Source: Kitasatospora paranensis
Lineage (GTDB): Bacteria; Actinomycetota; Actinomycetes; Streptomycetales; Streptomycetaceae
Reading direction: 5' to 3'
Assembly: GCF_039544005.1 (NCBI RefSeq)
Contig: NZ_BAABKV010000001.1
Coordinates: forward strand, 3,224,001 to 3,288,000
Length of the DNA stretch: 64,000 nucleotides
The notes beneath the pieces were generated by a model, which ran no database searches, was not told the DNA's origin, and saw only the letters and a list, made by a program, of their open reading frames with translations. A program made the position numbers and the translations under genes. Below are positions 1-9,069 of this stretch, piece by piece; position 1 is the first letter of the stretch; the number at the start of each line of letters is the position of its first letter.

Positions 1-3000
1 GGGGACCACGCCGAGCCGGTGCCGGAAGGCGGCCAGATCCAGCCGGGTGATGTCGGTGCCGTCGATCCGCAGCGTGCCGCCGGTCGGGTCGTAGAACCGG
101 GCGACGAGCTTGACCAGGGTGGACTTGCCGGCCCCGGTCTCGCCGACCAGGGCGACGGTCTGCCCGGCCGGGACGTGCAGGTCGATGCCGGACAGCACGT
201 CCGGGTGGCCCTCGCCGCCACCGCCGTAGGCGAAGCTGACGTTCTCGAAGCTGATGTCGCCCTTCAGCCGGTGGACGGGGAGCGGCTCCGGGTCCTCCGG
301 GGTGCTGGTCGGGGTGCGCAGCAGCTCACGGATCCGGCCGAGGCCGACACTGGCCTGCTGGTAGCCGTCGAAGACCTGGGAGAGCTGGTTGACCGGCGCG
401 AAGAACAGGTCGATGTAGAGCAGGTAGGCGACCAGGCCGCCGATGGTCAGCGTGCCGGCGTCCACCCGGGAGGCGCCGACGATCAGCACCAGGGCGGCCG
501 CGACGCTGGAGAGGAACTGCACGAAGGGGAAGTAGAGCGAGATGTAGAACTGGGCCCGGACCCGCGCGTCCCGGTACTCCCGGCCGCGGGCGACGAAGCG
601 GGCGGTGTTGACGTCCTGGCGGCGGAAGGCCTGGACGATCCGCATGCCGGCGACGTTCTCCTGGAGGTCGGCGTTGACCGTGGAAATCAGGTCGCGGGAG
701 ATCTGGTACTGCGCGGTCGACTTCCGGCGGAACACCAGGGTCGCGATGACCAGCAGCGGCAGGACCGCACACACGACCAGGGCGAGGCCCGCGTCGATCA
801 CCAGCAGCACCGCGAAGATGCCGAAGAAGGTCAGCAGGCTGACCACGGCGGTGACGACGCCGGTCTGCAGGAAGCTGGAGATCGAGTCGACGTCGGTGGT
901 CATCCGGGTCATGATCCGGCCGGTGAGCTCGCGCTCGTAGTAGTCCAGGCCGAGCCGGTTGAGGTGCGCGAAGATCTTGAGGCGCAGGGTGTAGAGGACG
1001 CGCTCGCCCGTCCGGCCGCTGACCCTGGTCTCGGCGCTCTGCACCAGCCAGTCCAGCAGCACCACGGTGAGCGCGGCGAGCGAAGCCACCGCGACACCGG
1101 CCATCGCGGCCTTGCTGACGCCGTCGTCGATGCCGTGCCGGATCAGTACGGGCAGGGTCAGCCCGGCGGCGGTGTCCAGCGCGACCAGGAGCAGGGCGAG
1201 GGCGAGCGGGTTGCGGAACGGTGCGAGCAGCCTGCGGAGGCTGAAGTTCGGGTCGCCCGCCTCGGCTTCGAGGACGGGGACGTCGGGGGTGTCGGTGGCC
1301 GGCGGCAGGGCTGCCACCTTGGCGCGCAGCTCGGCGTCGGCGGCCTGCTTGGCGTCGGCGGCCTGCTTGGCGGCGTCGGACGCGGCTGCTGCTCCCGCTG
1401 CTGCCCCGGCGGCTGCTGCTCCTGCGGGGGTGGTGACGGGACCGGCGGCAACGGGTGCCGAGGAAGGGGCAGCCGCCGGGGTGGTGGAGGGAAGCGGGAC
1501 GGTGGAGGGGGCCAGGGCGGTGGCGACCGCTGCGGCCGTCGCCACGGCGGCGGTGGCGGCTGCCGGCGCCACGACCGGCCGACCCGCCGGAGCGGACGCG
1601 CCCGCGATGCCTGCCGCGTCGGCGGTCCCGGACGGATCCGCGATGCCTGCCGTGTCTGACGTGTCAGCCGTGCCAGCCGTGCCAGCCGTGCCAGCCGTGC
1701 CAGGGTCGGCGGCACCGCGGAGGTCGGTCGCACCGGAGGTGTCCAGGGAGCCGGGGGCGCCCGCGTCCGGGTCGGTGATCAGCGACCGGTACAGCGGACA
1801 TCGTTCGTCGAGTTCATCGTGGGTACCGATGTCGACGAGCCGGCCGTGGTCGAGGACCGCGATCCGGTCGGCGAGCTGGAGGCTGGAGCGCCGGTGGGCG
1901 ATGAGCAGGGTGGTACGGCCGCTCATCACCGAGCGGAGGGCGTCGTGGATCTCGGCCTCCACCTGGGGGTCGACCGCGGAGGTGGCGTCGTCCAGGAGCA
2001 GCACGGCCGGGTCGGTGAGGATCGCCCGGGCGAGCGCGATCCGCTGGCGCTGGCCGCCGGAGAGGGTCAGGCCCTGCTCGCCGACCCTGGTCTCGTAGCC
2101 GTCCGGGAGGTCCCGGATGAAGCCGTCCGCCTGGGCGACGCGGGCCGCGGCCTCGATCTGCCGGTCGGTGGCCTCCGGGTGCCCGTACGCGATGTTGGTA
2201 CGGACGCTCTCGGAGAACAGGAAGCTGTCCTCGGGGACGATGCCGACCGCGGAGCGCAGCGAGTCGAGGGTGAGGTCTCGCAGGTCGCGCCCGTACAGGC
2301 GGACGGAGCCCGCCATCGGGTCGTAGAAGCGGGGCAGGAGCTGGGCGACCGTGGACTTGCCGGAACCGGAGGCGCCGACCAGGGCCAGGGTCTCGCCCGG
2401 GGCGAGGGCCAGGCTGAGTCCGCTGAGGACGGGCACGGCGTCCTCGTGGCCCTCGTAGTGGAAGTCGACCCGGTCGAGTTCGAGCGCGGGGGTGCCGGGC
2501 GGGGCCTGCGCGGGATCGAGCGGCACGGCGTCCGGGCTCTCCTGGACGTGCGGGCGCTCGTCGATGAGCTGCAGGACGCGCTCCACGCCGGCCCGGGCCT
2601 GCTGGCCCACGGTGATCAGCATGGCGAGCATCCGGACCGGGCCGGTCATCTGGGCCACGTAGGTCGAGAAGGCCACGAAGGTGCCGAGCGTGACCTCGCC
2701 GCGGACGGCGAGCCAGCCGCCCAGGGCCAGCACGGCGACCTGCCCGAGGGCGGGGATCGCCTGCATGGCGGGGGTGTAGCGGCTGTTCATGCGGATCGAG
2801 CGGAGCCGGGTGGCGAACAGCCGCTGCGAGACGCCTTCCAGCTTGGCCCGTTCCTGCGACTCCTGGCCGAAGCCCTTGACCACCCGGACGCCGCCGACCG
2901 CGGCGTCGACGACGCCGGCCACGGCGGCGGCCTCCTGCTGCGCGGCCCAGGTCGCGGGGAAGAGCCGCTTGCGACTCAGGGAGGCGCACCACCACAGGGC

Positions 3001-3717
3001 CGGTGCCATCACCAGTGCGATCAGGGTGAGGGGCAGCGACAGCCAGAGCATGACCAGGACGGACATGCAGAACATCAGGAAGTACCCGGTCATCATGGGC
3101 AGCATCGACAGCAGGCCGTTGATGAGCTGGAGGTCCGAGGTGGCGCGGCCGACGACCTGGCCGGTGTCGAGCCGGTCCTGCCGGTGGCCGTCGAGCCTGG
3201 TCAGTGACCGGAACAGGTCGGCCCGCATGTCGTGCTGGACGTCGAGGGCGAGCTGCCCGCCGTAGTAGCGGCGTACCTGGGTGCAGAGGAAGACCACGAC
3301 GGCGGCGAGCAGCAGCGCGGCGGCCCACGGGCCGAGCGGCCGGGTGTGTGCCGTGATCACGTCGTCGATGATCAGCCTGGTGATCAACGGGACCACCGCC
3401 GTGACGGCCATGCCGACCAGGGAGGCGCCGAAGGCGAGCATCAGGTTGCGGCGGTAGCGCCAGGAGTATCCGCCGAGCCGCCGCAGCCATCCGGCCTCGG
3501 GGTCGTCCACGGCGGAGATCCTCTGCCGGCGGCCCTGTCGACGGAAACGGCCGGGCCTGCCCTCGGATCCGTGCCCGGTGTGCTCGGGTCCGTCCCCGGC
3601 GTGCCCGGATCCGTCCTCGGCGCGACCAGTGCGATCGGCGCGGCGAGCAGCGGGCTCGGTGCGCTGAGCGTCGGCGCCTCCGGACATCTCCGCAGTAGAA
3701 CCATGAGTCTCAGGCAT
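1..3717 (-). CDS. Fused double ABC exporter (two TMD-NBD halves), 3' end outside window
   Basis: One frame stays open from the ATG at 3717 to the left edge (1,239 codons seen), so one protein holds two complete half-transporters. After a basic N-terminal tail, the first six-helix ABC membrane domain starts near residue 65. NBD1 follows with Walker A GASGSGKST (about 446-455), LSGGQRQR (about 550) and LLLDDATSA (about 569). Residues 640-825 are an Ala/Thr/Pro-rich linker with GTA repeats. The second membrane domain covers about 830-1120, and the window stops just after Walker A of NBD2 (GETGAGKST, about 1187). ABC exporters of this fused type handle drugs, lipids or peptides; the substrate cannot be told. 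No Shine-Dalgarno sequence is seen, but a TAGTAT -10 box lies 8 nt before the ATG, as in leaderless messages. A later GTG at 3510 is a possible alternative start. Confidence 0.88.
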   Translation of the reverse strand, partial: MPETHGSTAEMSGGADAQRTEPAARRADRTGRAEDGSGHAGDGPEHTGHGSEGRPGRFRRQGRRQRISAVDDPEAGWLRRLGGYSWRYRRNLMLAFGASLVGMAVTAVVPLITRLIIDDVITAHTRPLGPWAAALLLAAVVVFLCTQVRRYYGGQLALDVQHDMRADLFRSLTRLDGHRQDRLDTGQVVGRATSDLQLINGLLSMLPMMTGYFLMFCMSVLVMLWLSLPLTLIALVMAPALWWCASLSRKRLFPATWAAQQEAAAVAGVVDAAVGGVRVVKGFGQESQERAKLEGVSQRLFATRLRSIRMNSRYTPAMQAIPALGQVAVLALGGWLAVRGEVTLGTFVAFSTYVAQMTGPVRMLAMLITVGQQARAGVERVLQLIDERPHVQESPDAVPLDPAQAPPGTPALELDRVDFHYEGHEDAVPVLSGLSLALAPGETLALVGASGSGKSTVAQLLPRFYDPMAGSVRLYGRDLRDLTLDSLRSAVGIVPEDSFLFSESVRTNIAYGHPEATDRQIEAAARVAQADGFIRDLPDGYETRVGEQGLTLSGGQRQRIALARAILTDPAVLLLDDATSAVDPQVEAEIHDALRSVMSGRTTLLIAHRRSSLQLADRIAVLDHGRLVDIGTHDELDERCPLYRSLITDPDAGAPGSLDTSGATDLRGAADPGTAGTAGTAGTADTSDTAGIADPSGTADAAGIAGASAPAGRPVVAPAAATAAVATAAAVATALAPSTVPLPSTTPAAAPSSAPVAAGPVTTPAGAAAAGAAAGAAAASDAAKQAADAKQAADAELRAKVAALPPATDTPDVPVLEAEAGDPNFSLRRLLAPFRNPLALALLLVALDTAAGLTLPVLIRHGIDDGVSKAAMAGVAVASLAALTVVLLDWLVQSAETRVSGRTGERVLYTLRLKIFAHLNRLGLDYYERELTGRIMTRMTTDVDSISSFLQTGVVTAVVSLLTFFGIFAVLLVIDAGLALVVCAVLPLLVIATLVFRRKSTAQYQISRDLISTVNADLQENVAGMRIVQAFRRQDVNTARFVARGREYRDARVRAQFYISLYFPFVQFLSSVAAALVLIVGASRVDAGTLTIGGLVAYLLYIDLFFAPVNQLSQVFDGYQQASVGLGRIRELLRTPTSTPEDPEPLPVHRLKGDISFENVSFAYGGGGEGHPDVLSGIDLHVPAGQTVALVGETGAGKSTLVKLVARFYDPTGGTLRIDGTDITRLDLAAFRHRLGVVP

Positions 3718-4009
3718 ATTTAGGGATACTAACCATTCGGTGCTGCTGCCGTCCATCGCCGTTCGACGGACACCCGGGAGACTCAACGACAGGCAGTCGG
3801 CGAACCTTCCCGATCCGGCCCTGCAGTGCTCGAATTCCGGACGTGCCGTCTCCGCCGACTCCGGGCAGCCCCGGCCGGCAGGCCTCACCTCCCAGGGTCG
3901 CCCAGGGTTCACCACCCGCGCACCGGACCAGAGGCCCGAACGGGCTACGGCCCTGGCCCTGGTCCCGGCTCTCCGCTCCTGGCTCGCGGGGTGCGGCTCG
4001 CGGGGTGAC
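3718..4009. promoter_or_regulatory. Promoter region of the ABC exporter
   Basis: This is a non-coding gap of about 290 bases between the TetR gene and the exporter. On the minus strand TAGTAT at 3731-3726 is a good -10 box. It lies inside the imperfect palindrome TTAGGGATACTAA (3720-3732), a plausible operator overlapping the promoter. I see no conserved -35 box and no gene in the rest. Confidence 0.45.
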
Positions 4010-4759
4010 CTACGCCGCTGCCTCGGCGGCCGCAGCGTCGGCGGCAGCCGCGAACGCCCCCTGGGCCAGACTGTGCAGGAGTGCCGCCATGGCATCCCGC
4101 GGCAACCCGGAACGGTCGGCACCGCGGTCGGCGGAACGCTCCGCGCCGAGGTCCGCGGAGCGGTCGGCAGAACGATCTGCACTGCGGTCGGCGGAGCGGT
4201 CCGCCTGGGCGGAGCGCGGCGCAGCACTGTGCGGCGTCGAGTTGAGCAGGCCGAAGACGGCGTGGACCGCGGCCCGGGCGAGCGGTTCGGCGTCGGGGCC
4301 GGCCAGGGACGGGAAGGCCTCGCGCACCACACCGACCCACAGTTCGACGTAGCCGCGCTGGAGTCGGCGGACGCGCCGACGGTCCTCCTCCTTCAGGTGC
4401 AGGAGCTCACGGTCGTGCAGGATGATCAGATCCCGGTCGTCGAGCGCAAAGTCGACGTGGCCACCGATCAGCGCGTCGAGGGCGCCGACGGGCCCCGCCG
4501 CGGCGCCCGCCTCGCCGGCCCGCCGCTGCCCCTCCTCCAGCAGCCGCTCGCTGATGCCGACCAGCAGGTCGGCGAGCATCGCGTCCTTGCCCGAGAAGTG
4601 GCGATAGAGGCCGGGGCCACTGATGCCGACCGCCTTGCCGATCTCGTCCACCCCGACACCGAGGAAGCCGCGGGCGGCGAACAGCCGGGCGGCCTCCCGG
4701 CGGATCTGGTCGCGGCGTGGGAGCGCAGAGGCTGCGGAAACGTTCGGCATGCTGCCCAT
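4010..4759 (-). CDS. TetR-family regulator, probable repressor of the leucine-catabolism operon
   Basis: The protein has 249 residues. The N-terminal 60 residues form a TetR helix-turn-helix (RREAARLFAARGFLGVGVDEIGKAVGISGPGLYRHFSGKD region), followed by an all-helical ligand domain. It is divergent from the mccB-mccA-hmgL-acdH operon, with two inverted repeats between them, so it probably represses that operon and itself in response to an acyl-CoA or related intermediate. That is inference from position and family. Residues about 175-215 hold a run of RSAD tetrapeptides encoded by a 12-bp DNA repeat, which is not usual for TetR proteins and splits two C-terminal helices. Start codons at 4759 or 4750 are both possible. 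Confidence 0.85.
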   Translation of the reverse strand: MGSMPNVSAASALPRRDQIRREAARLFAARGFLGVGVDEIGKAVGISGPGLYRHFSGKDAMLADLLVGISERLLEEGQRRAGEAGAAAGPVGALDALIGGHVDFALDDRDLIILHDRELLHLKEEDRRRVRRLQRGYVELWVGVVREAFPSLAGPDAEPLARAAVHAVFGLLNSTPHSAAPRSAQADRSADRSADRSADRSADLGAERSADRGADRSGLPRDAMAALLHSLAQGAFAAAADAAAAEAAA

Positions 4760-4772
4760 CGTAGACAGCCGA

Positions 4773-4788
4773 GTTATCGCCGGTTAAC
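4773..4788. promoter_or_regulatory. Candidate TetR operator (weaker copy)
   Basis: GTTATCGCCGGTTAAC is an imperfect palindrome with outer arms GTTA/TAAC. Its centre is 28 bp from the better copy at 4801-4816. It lies between the divergent TetR and mccB genes, close to the TetR start codon. Confidence 0.5.
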
Positions 4789-4800
4789 CTGGCCGCAGGA

Positions 4801-4816
4801 GTTAACGCTCATTAAC
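4801..4816. promoter_or_regulatory. Candidate TetR operator (stronger copy)
   Basis: GTTAACGCTCATTAAC is a near-perfect palindrome: arms GTTAACG and CATTAAC differ at one position around a 2-bp centre. This is a standard size and place for a TetR operator, 65 bp before mccB. The shared GTTA/TAAC ends of the two sites suggest two bound dimers. Confidence 0.6.
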
Positions 4817-4880
4817 TTAGGGGCAGCGGACTCACCCGTCCGCATGCCCGCTCGGCGCCGAGGGCAAGGGAGCTCTTGGA

Positions 4881-6602
4881 ATGGTCCTCTCATCCATGGG
4901 ATCTGCCGTCGGGCCGACGGTCGGCCGGTACGCCGGACCGGCCGCCGGCCTCGATGCGCGGGACCCCGTCAACGATCCCGCCGCTGCTCCGGCACCGCGG
5001 CTGGGCAGCACGGCGGACCCCGGTTCGGCGGCCTACCGCTCCAACGAGGCCGCGCACCGCGCGCTCGTGGCCGAGCTCCACGCCAAGCTCGACGCCGCGG
5101 CCCAGGGCGGTGGCGCCAAGGCCCGCGCCCGGCACACCGCCCGCGGCAAGCTGCTGCCCCGCGACCGGGTGGACACCCTGCTCGACCCCGGCTCCCCGTT
5201 CCTGGAGCTCGCCCCGCTCGCGGCCGACGGCCTGTACGACGGCGCCGCCCCCGCCGCCGGCGTCATCGCCGGCATCGGCAGGGTCGCCGGGCGGGAGGTC
5301 GTCGTGGTGGCCAACGACGCCACGGTCAAGGGCGGCACCTACTACCCGATGACGGTGAAGAAGCACCTGAGGGCGCAGGAGGTGGCCCTGGAGAACCGGC
5401 TGCCCTGCCTCTACCTCGTCGACTCCGGCGGCGCCTTCCTCCCGATGCAGGACGAGGTCTTCCCCGACCGGGACCACTTCGGCCGCATCTTCTACAACCA
5501 GGCCCGGCTGTCCGCCGCCGGCATCCCGCAGATCGCGGCGGTGCTCGGCTCGTGCACCGCCGGCGGCGCGTACGTGCCGGCGATGAGCGACCAGGCGGTG
5601 ATCGTCCGGAACCAGGGCACGATCTTCCTCGGCGGTCCGCCGCTGGTGAAGGCCGCGACCGGCGAGGTCGTCACCGCGGAGGAACTGGGCGGCGGCGACC
5701 TCCACTCCCGGACTTCCGGTGTCACCGACCACCTCGCCGAGGACGATGCGCACGCGCTGTCGATCGTCCGCAGCATCGTGTCCGGCCTCGGACCCCGGGC
5801 CGCCCGCCCGTGGCCGCTCGCGCCGGTCGAGCCGCCGACGGTGGACCCGGCAGGCCTGTACGGCGCCGTGCCGGTGGATCCGCGCACCCCGTACGACGTC
5901 CGCGAGGTGATCGCCCGGCTCATCGACGGCAGCCGGTTCGCCGAGTTCAAGGCCGAGTACGGCGCCACTCTGGTCACCGGCTTCGCCCGGATCCACGGGC
6001 ACCCGGTGGGCATCGTCGCCAACAACGGCGTGCTGTTCGCCGAGTCCGCCATGAAGGGCGCGCACTTCATCGAACTGTGCGACCAGCGCGGCATCCCGCT
6101 CCTCTTCCTTCAGAACATCACCGGCTTCATGGTCGGACGGCAGTACGAGGCGGGCGGCATCGCCAAGCACGGCGCCAAGATGGTCACCGCCGTCGCCTGC
6201 ACCCGCGTCCCCAAGCTGACGGTGGTGATCGGCGGCTCCTACGGCGCGGGGAACTACTCGATGTGCGGGCGCGCCTACTCGCCGCGGTTCCTCTGGATGT
6301 GGCCGGGCGCCAAGATCTCGGTGATGGGCGGCGAGCAGGCCGCGTCCGTGCTCGCCACCGTCCGGCGCGACCAGTACGAGGCCCAGGGCGAGGACTGGCC
6401 GGTCGAGGCGGAGGACGCGTTCAAGGCGCCCGTCCGCGAGCAGTACGAACGGCAGGGGAACGCGTACTACGCCACCGCCCGGCTCTGGGACGACGGCGTC
6501 ATCGACCCGCTGGAGACCCGAACCGCCCTCGGCCTCGCGCTGACCGCCTGCGCCAACGCGCCGCTCGCCGAACCCCGGCCCTACGGAGTCTTCCGGATGT
6601 GA
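4881..6602 (+). CDS. mccB: Methylcrotonyl-CoA carboxylase, carboxyltransferase (beta) subunit
   Basis: This 573-residue protein transfers the carboxyl group from carboxybiotin to 3-methylcrotonyl-CoA in leucine breakdown. It has the two crotonase-like halves of an acyl-CoA carboxylase beta subunit. Oxyanion-hole glycines are visible in [11 protein letters not shown] (about 222) and [11 protein letters not shown] (about 451). The partner alpha subunit, HMG-CoA lyase and acyl-CoA dehydrogenase follow, which fixes the substrate as methylcrotonyl-CoA rather than propionyl-CoA. The start has a Shine-Dalgarno sequence AAGGGAG 8 nt upstream. The first 38 residues or so are extra and low-complexity compared with the usual 535-residue family length, so a later start remains possible. 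From memory the S. coelicolor equivalent is called accD1. Confidence 0.92.
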   Translation: MVLSSMGSAVGPTVGRYAGPAAGLDARDPVNDPAAAPAPRLGSTADPGSAAYRSNEAAHRALVAELHAKLDAAAQGGGAKARARHTARGKLLPRDRVDTLLDPGSPFLELAPLAADGLYDGAAPAAGVIAGIGRVAGREVVVVANDATVKGGTYYPMTVKKHLRAQEVALENRLPCLYLVDSGGAFLPMQDEVFPDRDHFGRIFYNQARLSAAGIPQIAAVLGSCTAGGAYVPAMSDQAVIVRNQGTIFLGGPPLVKAATGEVVTAEELGGGDLHSRTSGVTDHLAEDDAHALSIVRSIVSGLGPRAARPWPLAPVEPPTVDPAGLYGAVPVDPRTPYDVREVIARLIDGSRFAEFKAEYGATLVTGFARIHGHPVGIVANNGVLFAESAMKGAHFIELCDQRGIPLLFLQNITGFMVGRQYEAGGIAKHGAKMVTAVACTRVPKLTVVIGGSYGAGNYSMCGRAYSPRFLWMWPGAKISVMGGEQAASVLATVRRDQYEAQGEDWPVEAEDAFKAPVREQYERQGNAYYATARLWDDGVIDPLETRTALGLALTACANAPLAEPRPYGVFRM

Positions 6603-6819
6603 CGGCGGGCTGGGCGTCGGCCGGGCGGCAGCCCCCGCGGCTCCCGATGGTCCCGACGGCTCCTGACAGCCCACTCGGGCCACGGAAGCCCGACGCTCCG
6701 CCCACCGGCGCTCCACCCACCGGCTCCGCAGACCGGCTCCGCAGCCGGCAGCAGGCCCGTCGTTCGCCACCAGGCCGACGCCCCGTCCTCGGCCTCCTCG
6801 ACCCGGAGGAACACCTCCC

Positions 6820-9069
6820 ATGTTCGACACCGTTCTGGTCGCCAACCGGGGCGAGATCGCCCTCCGGGTGATCCGCACCCTGCGGCGCCTCGGCATCCGG
6901 TCGGTCGCCGTCCACAGCGACGCCGACGCCGACGCACCGCACGTCCGGGCGGCCGACCTGGCCGTACGGCTCGGCCCCGACGGCCGCAGCGACAGCTCCG
7001 CCGCCGAGACCTACCTGCGGGCCGACCTGATCCTCGCCGCCGCACGCCGGACCGGGGCCCAGGCCGTCCACCCCGGATACGGCTTCCTGGCCGAGAACCC
7101 GGCCTTCGCCCGGGCCTGCACCGAGGCCGGCCTGGTCTTCATCGGGCCGCCCCCGGCCGCGGTGGAGCTGATGGGCGACAAGATCAATGCCAAGGAGGCC
7201 GTCCGGGTCGCCGGCGTGCCGGTCGTACCGGGCAGCGAGATGGACGAGCCCAGCGACGCCGACCTCGTCGCCGCGGCAGAGACCATCGGCTACCCGGTGC
7301 TGCTCAAACCCTCCGCGGGAGGCGGCGGCAAGGGCATGCGGCTGGTCCGGGACGCCGCCGATCTCCCGGCCGAGATCGACGCCGCCCGCCGGGTGGCCCG
7401 CACCGCCTTCGGGGACGACACCCTGCTGCTGGAGCGGTGGGTCGACAACCCCCGGCACATCGAGGTGCAGGTGCTGGCCGACGGTCACGGCACCACCGTG
7501 CACCTCGGTGAGCGCGAGTGCAGCCTGCAGCGGCGTCACCAGAAGCTGATCGAAGAGGCTCCTTCCGTTCTGCTCAATCCCGAGACCAGGGCGGCGATGG
7601 GGACGGCCGCCGTGCGGGCCGCCGAGGCGTGCGGCTACACCGGTGCCGGCACGGTCGAGTTCATCGTGCCGGGCGTGGACGCCGGTACGGCCGCAGCCGG
7701 CGGCGTCCTCGACTTCTTCTTCATGGAGATGAACACCCGCCTCCAGGTGGAACACCCCGTCACCGAGCTGGCCGTCTCCGTCGGCGGCCCGGCGGACCGT
7801 CCGCAGCGACCCGACCTGGTCGAGTGGCAGATCCGCGTCGCCGCAGGCGAGGCCCTGCCGTTCGGGCAGGCCGACATCTCGTTCGTCGGCCATGCCGTCG
7901 AGGCCCGGATCTGCGCCGAGGACCCCGACCGCGACTTCCTCCCGACCGGCGGCCGGATCCTCCGCTGGGAGGAGCCGACCGGCGAGGGCGTCCGGGTGGA
8001 CTCCGGAGTCACCGCGGGCAGCGACGTCGGCAGCCTCTACGACCCGATGCTGGCCAAGGTGATCGCCTACGGGCCCGACCGCGCGACCGCGCTGCGCCGC
8101 CTTCGCGCCGCACTGGCCGACACCCGGATCCTCGGGGTCACCACCAACACCGGCTTCCTGCGGCGCCTCCTCGCACACCCCGAGGTGGCCGCCGGCAGGC
8201 TCGACACCGGCCTGGTGGAACGGACCGTGCAGCAGACCCCCGTGCTGCTGCGCTCCCCGTACACCCCGACCGGCTCCCCTGCCGGCTCAACGACCGACAC
8301 CGCGACCGTGCCGGCCCTGGCCGCCGACACCGACCGCTCCAGCCTTGCCGGGACGGCCTCGCCCGACCTGCTGTACATCGCCGCAGCACTGGCCCGCCAG
8401 CTCGACCTCGCGCCCGACGCCGGGCCGGGCCGCTGGACGGACCCGTTCTCCCTCCCTTCCGGTTGGCGGATGGGCGGACAGGCCTCCTGGACGACCCACC
8501 GGCTCCGCACGACCGGCCACGAGCCGGTCACCGTGTCGGTACGACCGACCGTGCCAGGCACCGTAGCCGAACCCACTGACAATCCCTCAGGCACTGCATC
8601 CGACCTGCAGATTCGCGTCGGCGAGGGCACCGTCCGACAGGTCAGGGCCGACCGCGTCGGTGACCGGCTGTACATCACCGTCGACGGTCTGCAGACGACG
8701 TTCGCACACACCACCGACAACGGCCCCGCCGGCCGGGTCGACTGGCTGGCCGTCGACGGCGACGCGTGGCCGGTGCACACCCACGACCCGGTCGCCGATC
8801 GCACCACCGCCGGCGGCAGCCACCACGGCGGACTGACCGCGCCGATGCCCGGCACGGTCACCGTGGTGAAGACCTCGGTCGGCGATCCCGTGAAGCGGGG
8901 GCAGACCCTGCTGGTCCTGGAGGCCATGAAGATGGAACACGTGATCACGGCGCCGCACGACGGCACCGTCAGCGAGCTGCGGGCGGCCGCCGGCGCGACC
9001 GTCGCCATGGACGAGCTGCTCGCCGTGGTGACGCCCGCCGAGCAGGCGGACGGCGGGGCCGCCTCGTGA
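6820..9069 (+). CDS. mccA: Methylcrotonyl-CoA carboxylase, biotin-carrying (alpha) subunit
   Basis: This 749-residue protein carboxylates its own biotin using ATP and bicarbonate. The N-terminus VANRGEIALRVIRTL starts the biotin carboxylase domain. The ATP-grasp glycine loop GGGGKGM is near residue 167, and a biotinyl domain at the end carries the biotin lysine in EAMKMEH (about 700-706). The region between (about 470-650) matches the subunit-contact domain of methylcrotonyl-CoA carboxylases in position and includes a Pro/Thr-rich stretch. GGAGG lies 8 nt before the ATG. It is 217 bases after mccB, and its stop overlaps the hmgL start (GTGA), so the two are translationally coupled. Confidence 0.93.
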   Translation: MFDTVLVANRGEIALRVIRTLRRLGIRSVAVHSDADADAPHVRAADLAVRLGPDGRSDSSAAETYLRADLILAAARRTGAQAVHPGYGFLAENPAFARACTEAGLVFIGPPPAAVELMGDKINAKEAVRVAGVPVVPGSEMDEPSDADLVAAAETIGYPVLLKPSAGGGGKGMRLVRDAADLPAEIDAARRVARTAFGDDTLLLERWVDNPRHIEVQVLADGHGTTVHLGERECSLQRRHQKLIEEAPSVLLNPETRAAMGTAAVRAAEACGYTGAGTVEFIVPGVDAGTAAAGGVLDFFFMEMNTRLQVEHPVTELAVSVGGPADRPQRPDLVEWQIRVAAGEALPFGQADISFVGHAVEARICAEDPDRDFLPTGGRILRWEEPTGEGVRVDSGVTAGSDVGSLYDPMLAKVIAYGPDRATALRRLRAALADTRILGVTTNTGFLRRLLAHPEVAAGRLDTGLVERTVQQTPVLLRSPYTPTGSPAGSTTDTATVPALAADTDRSSLAGTASPDLLYIAAALARQLDLAPDAGPGRWTDPFSLPSGWRMGGQASWTTHRLRTTGHEPVTVSVRPTVPGTVAEPTDNPSGTASDLQIRVGEGTVRQVRADRVGDRLYITVDGLQTTFAHTTDNGPAGRVDWLAVDGDAWPVHTHDPVADRTTAGGSHHGGLTAPMPGTVTVVKTSVGDPVKRGQTLLVLEAMKMEHVITAPHDGTVSELRAAAGATVAMDELLAVVTPAEQADGGAAS

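Noticed and set aside
3740..6871. Open frame of 1,043 codons on the plus strand
   Set aside because: It crosses the TetR gene antisense and mccB in another frame. The translation is Arg/Pro/Gly-rich without domains; the mccB frame has the conserved carboxylase sequence.
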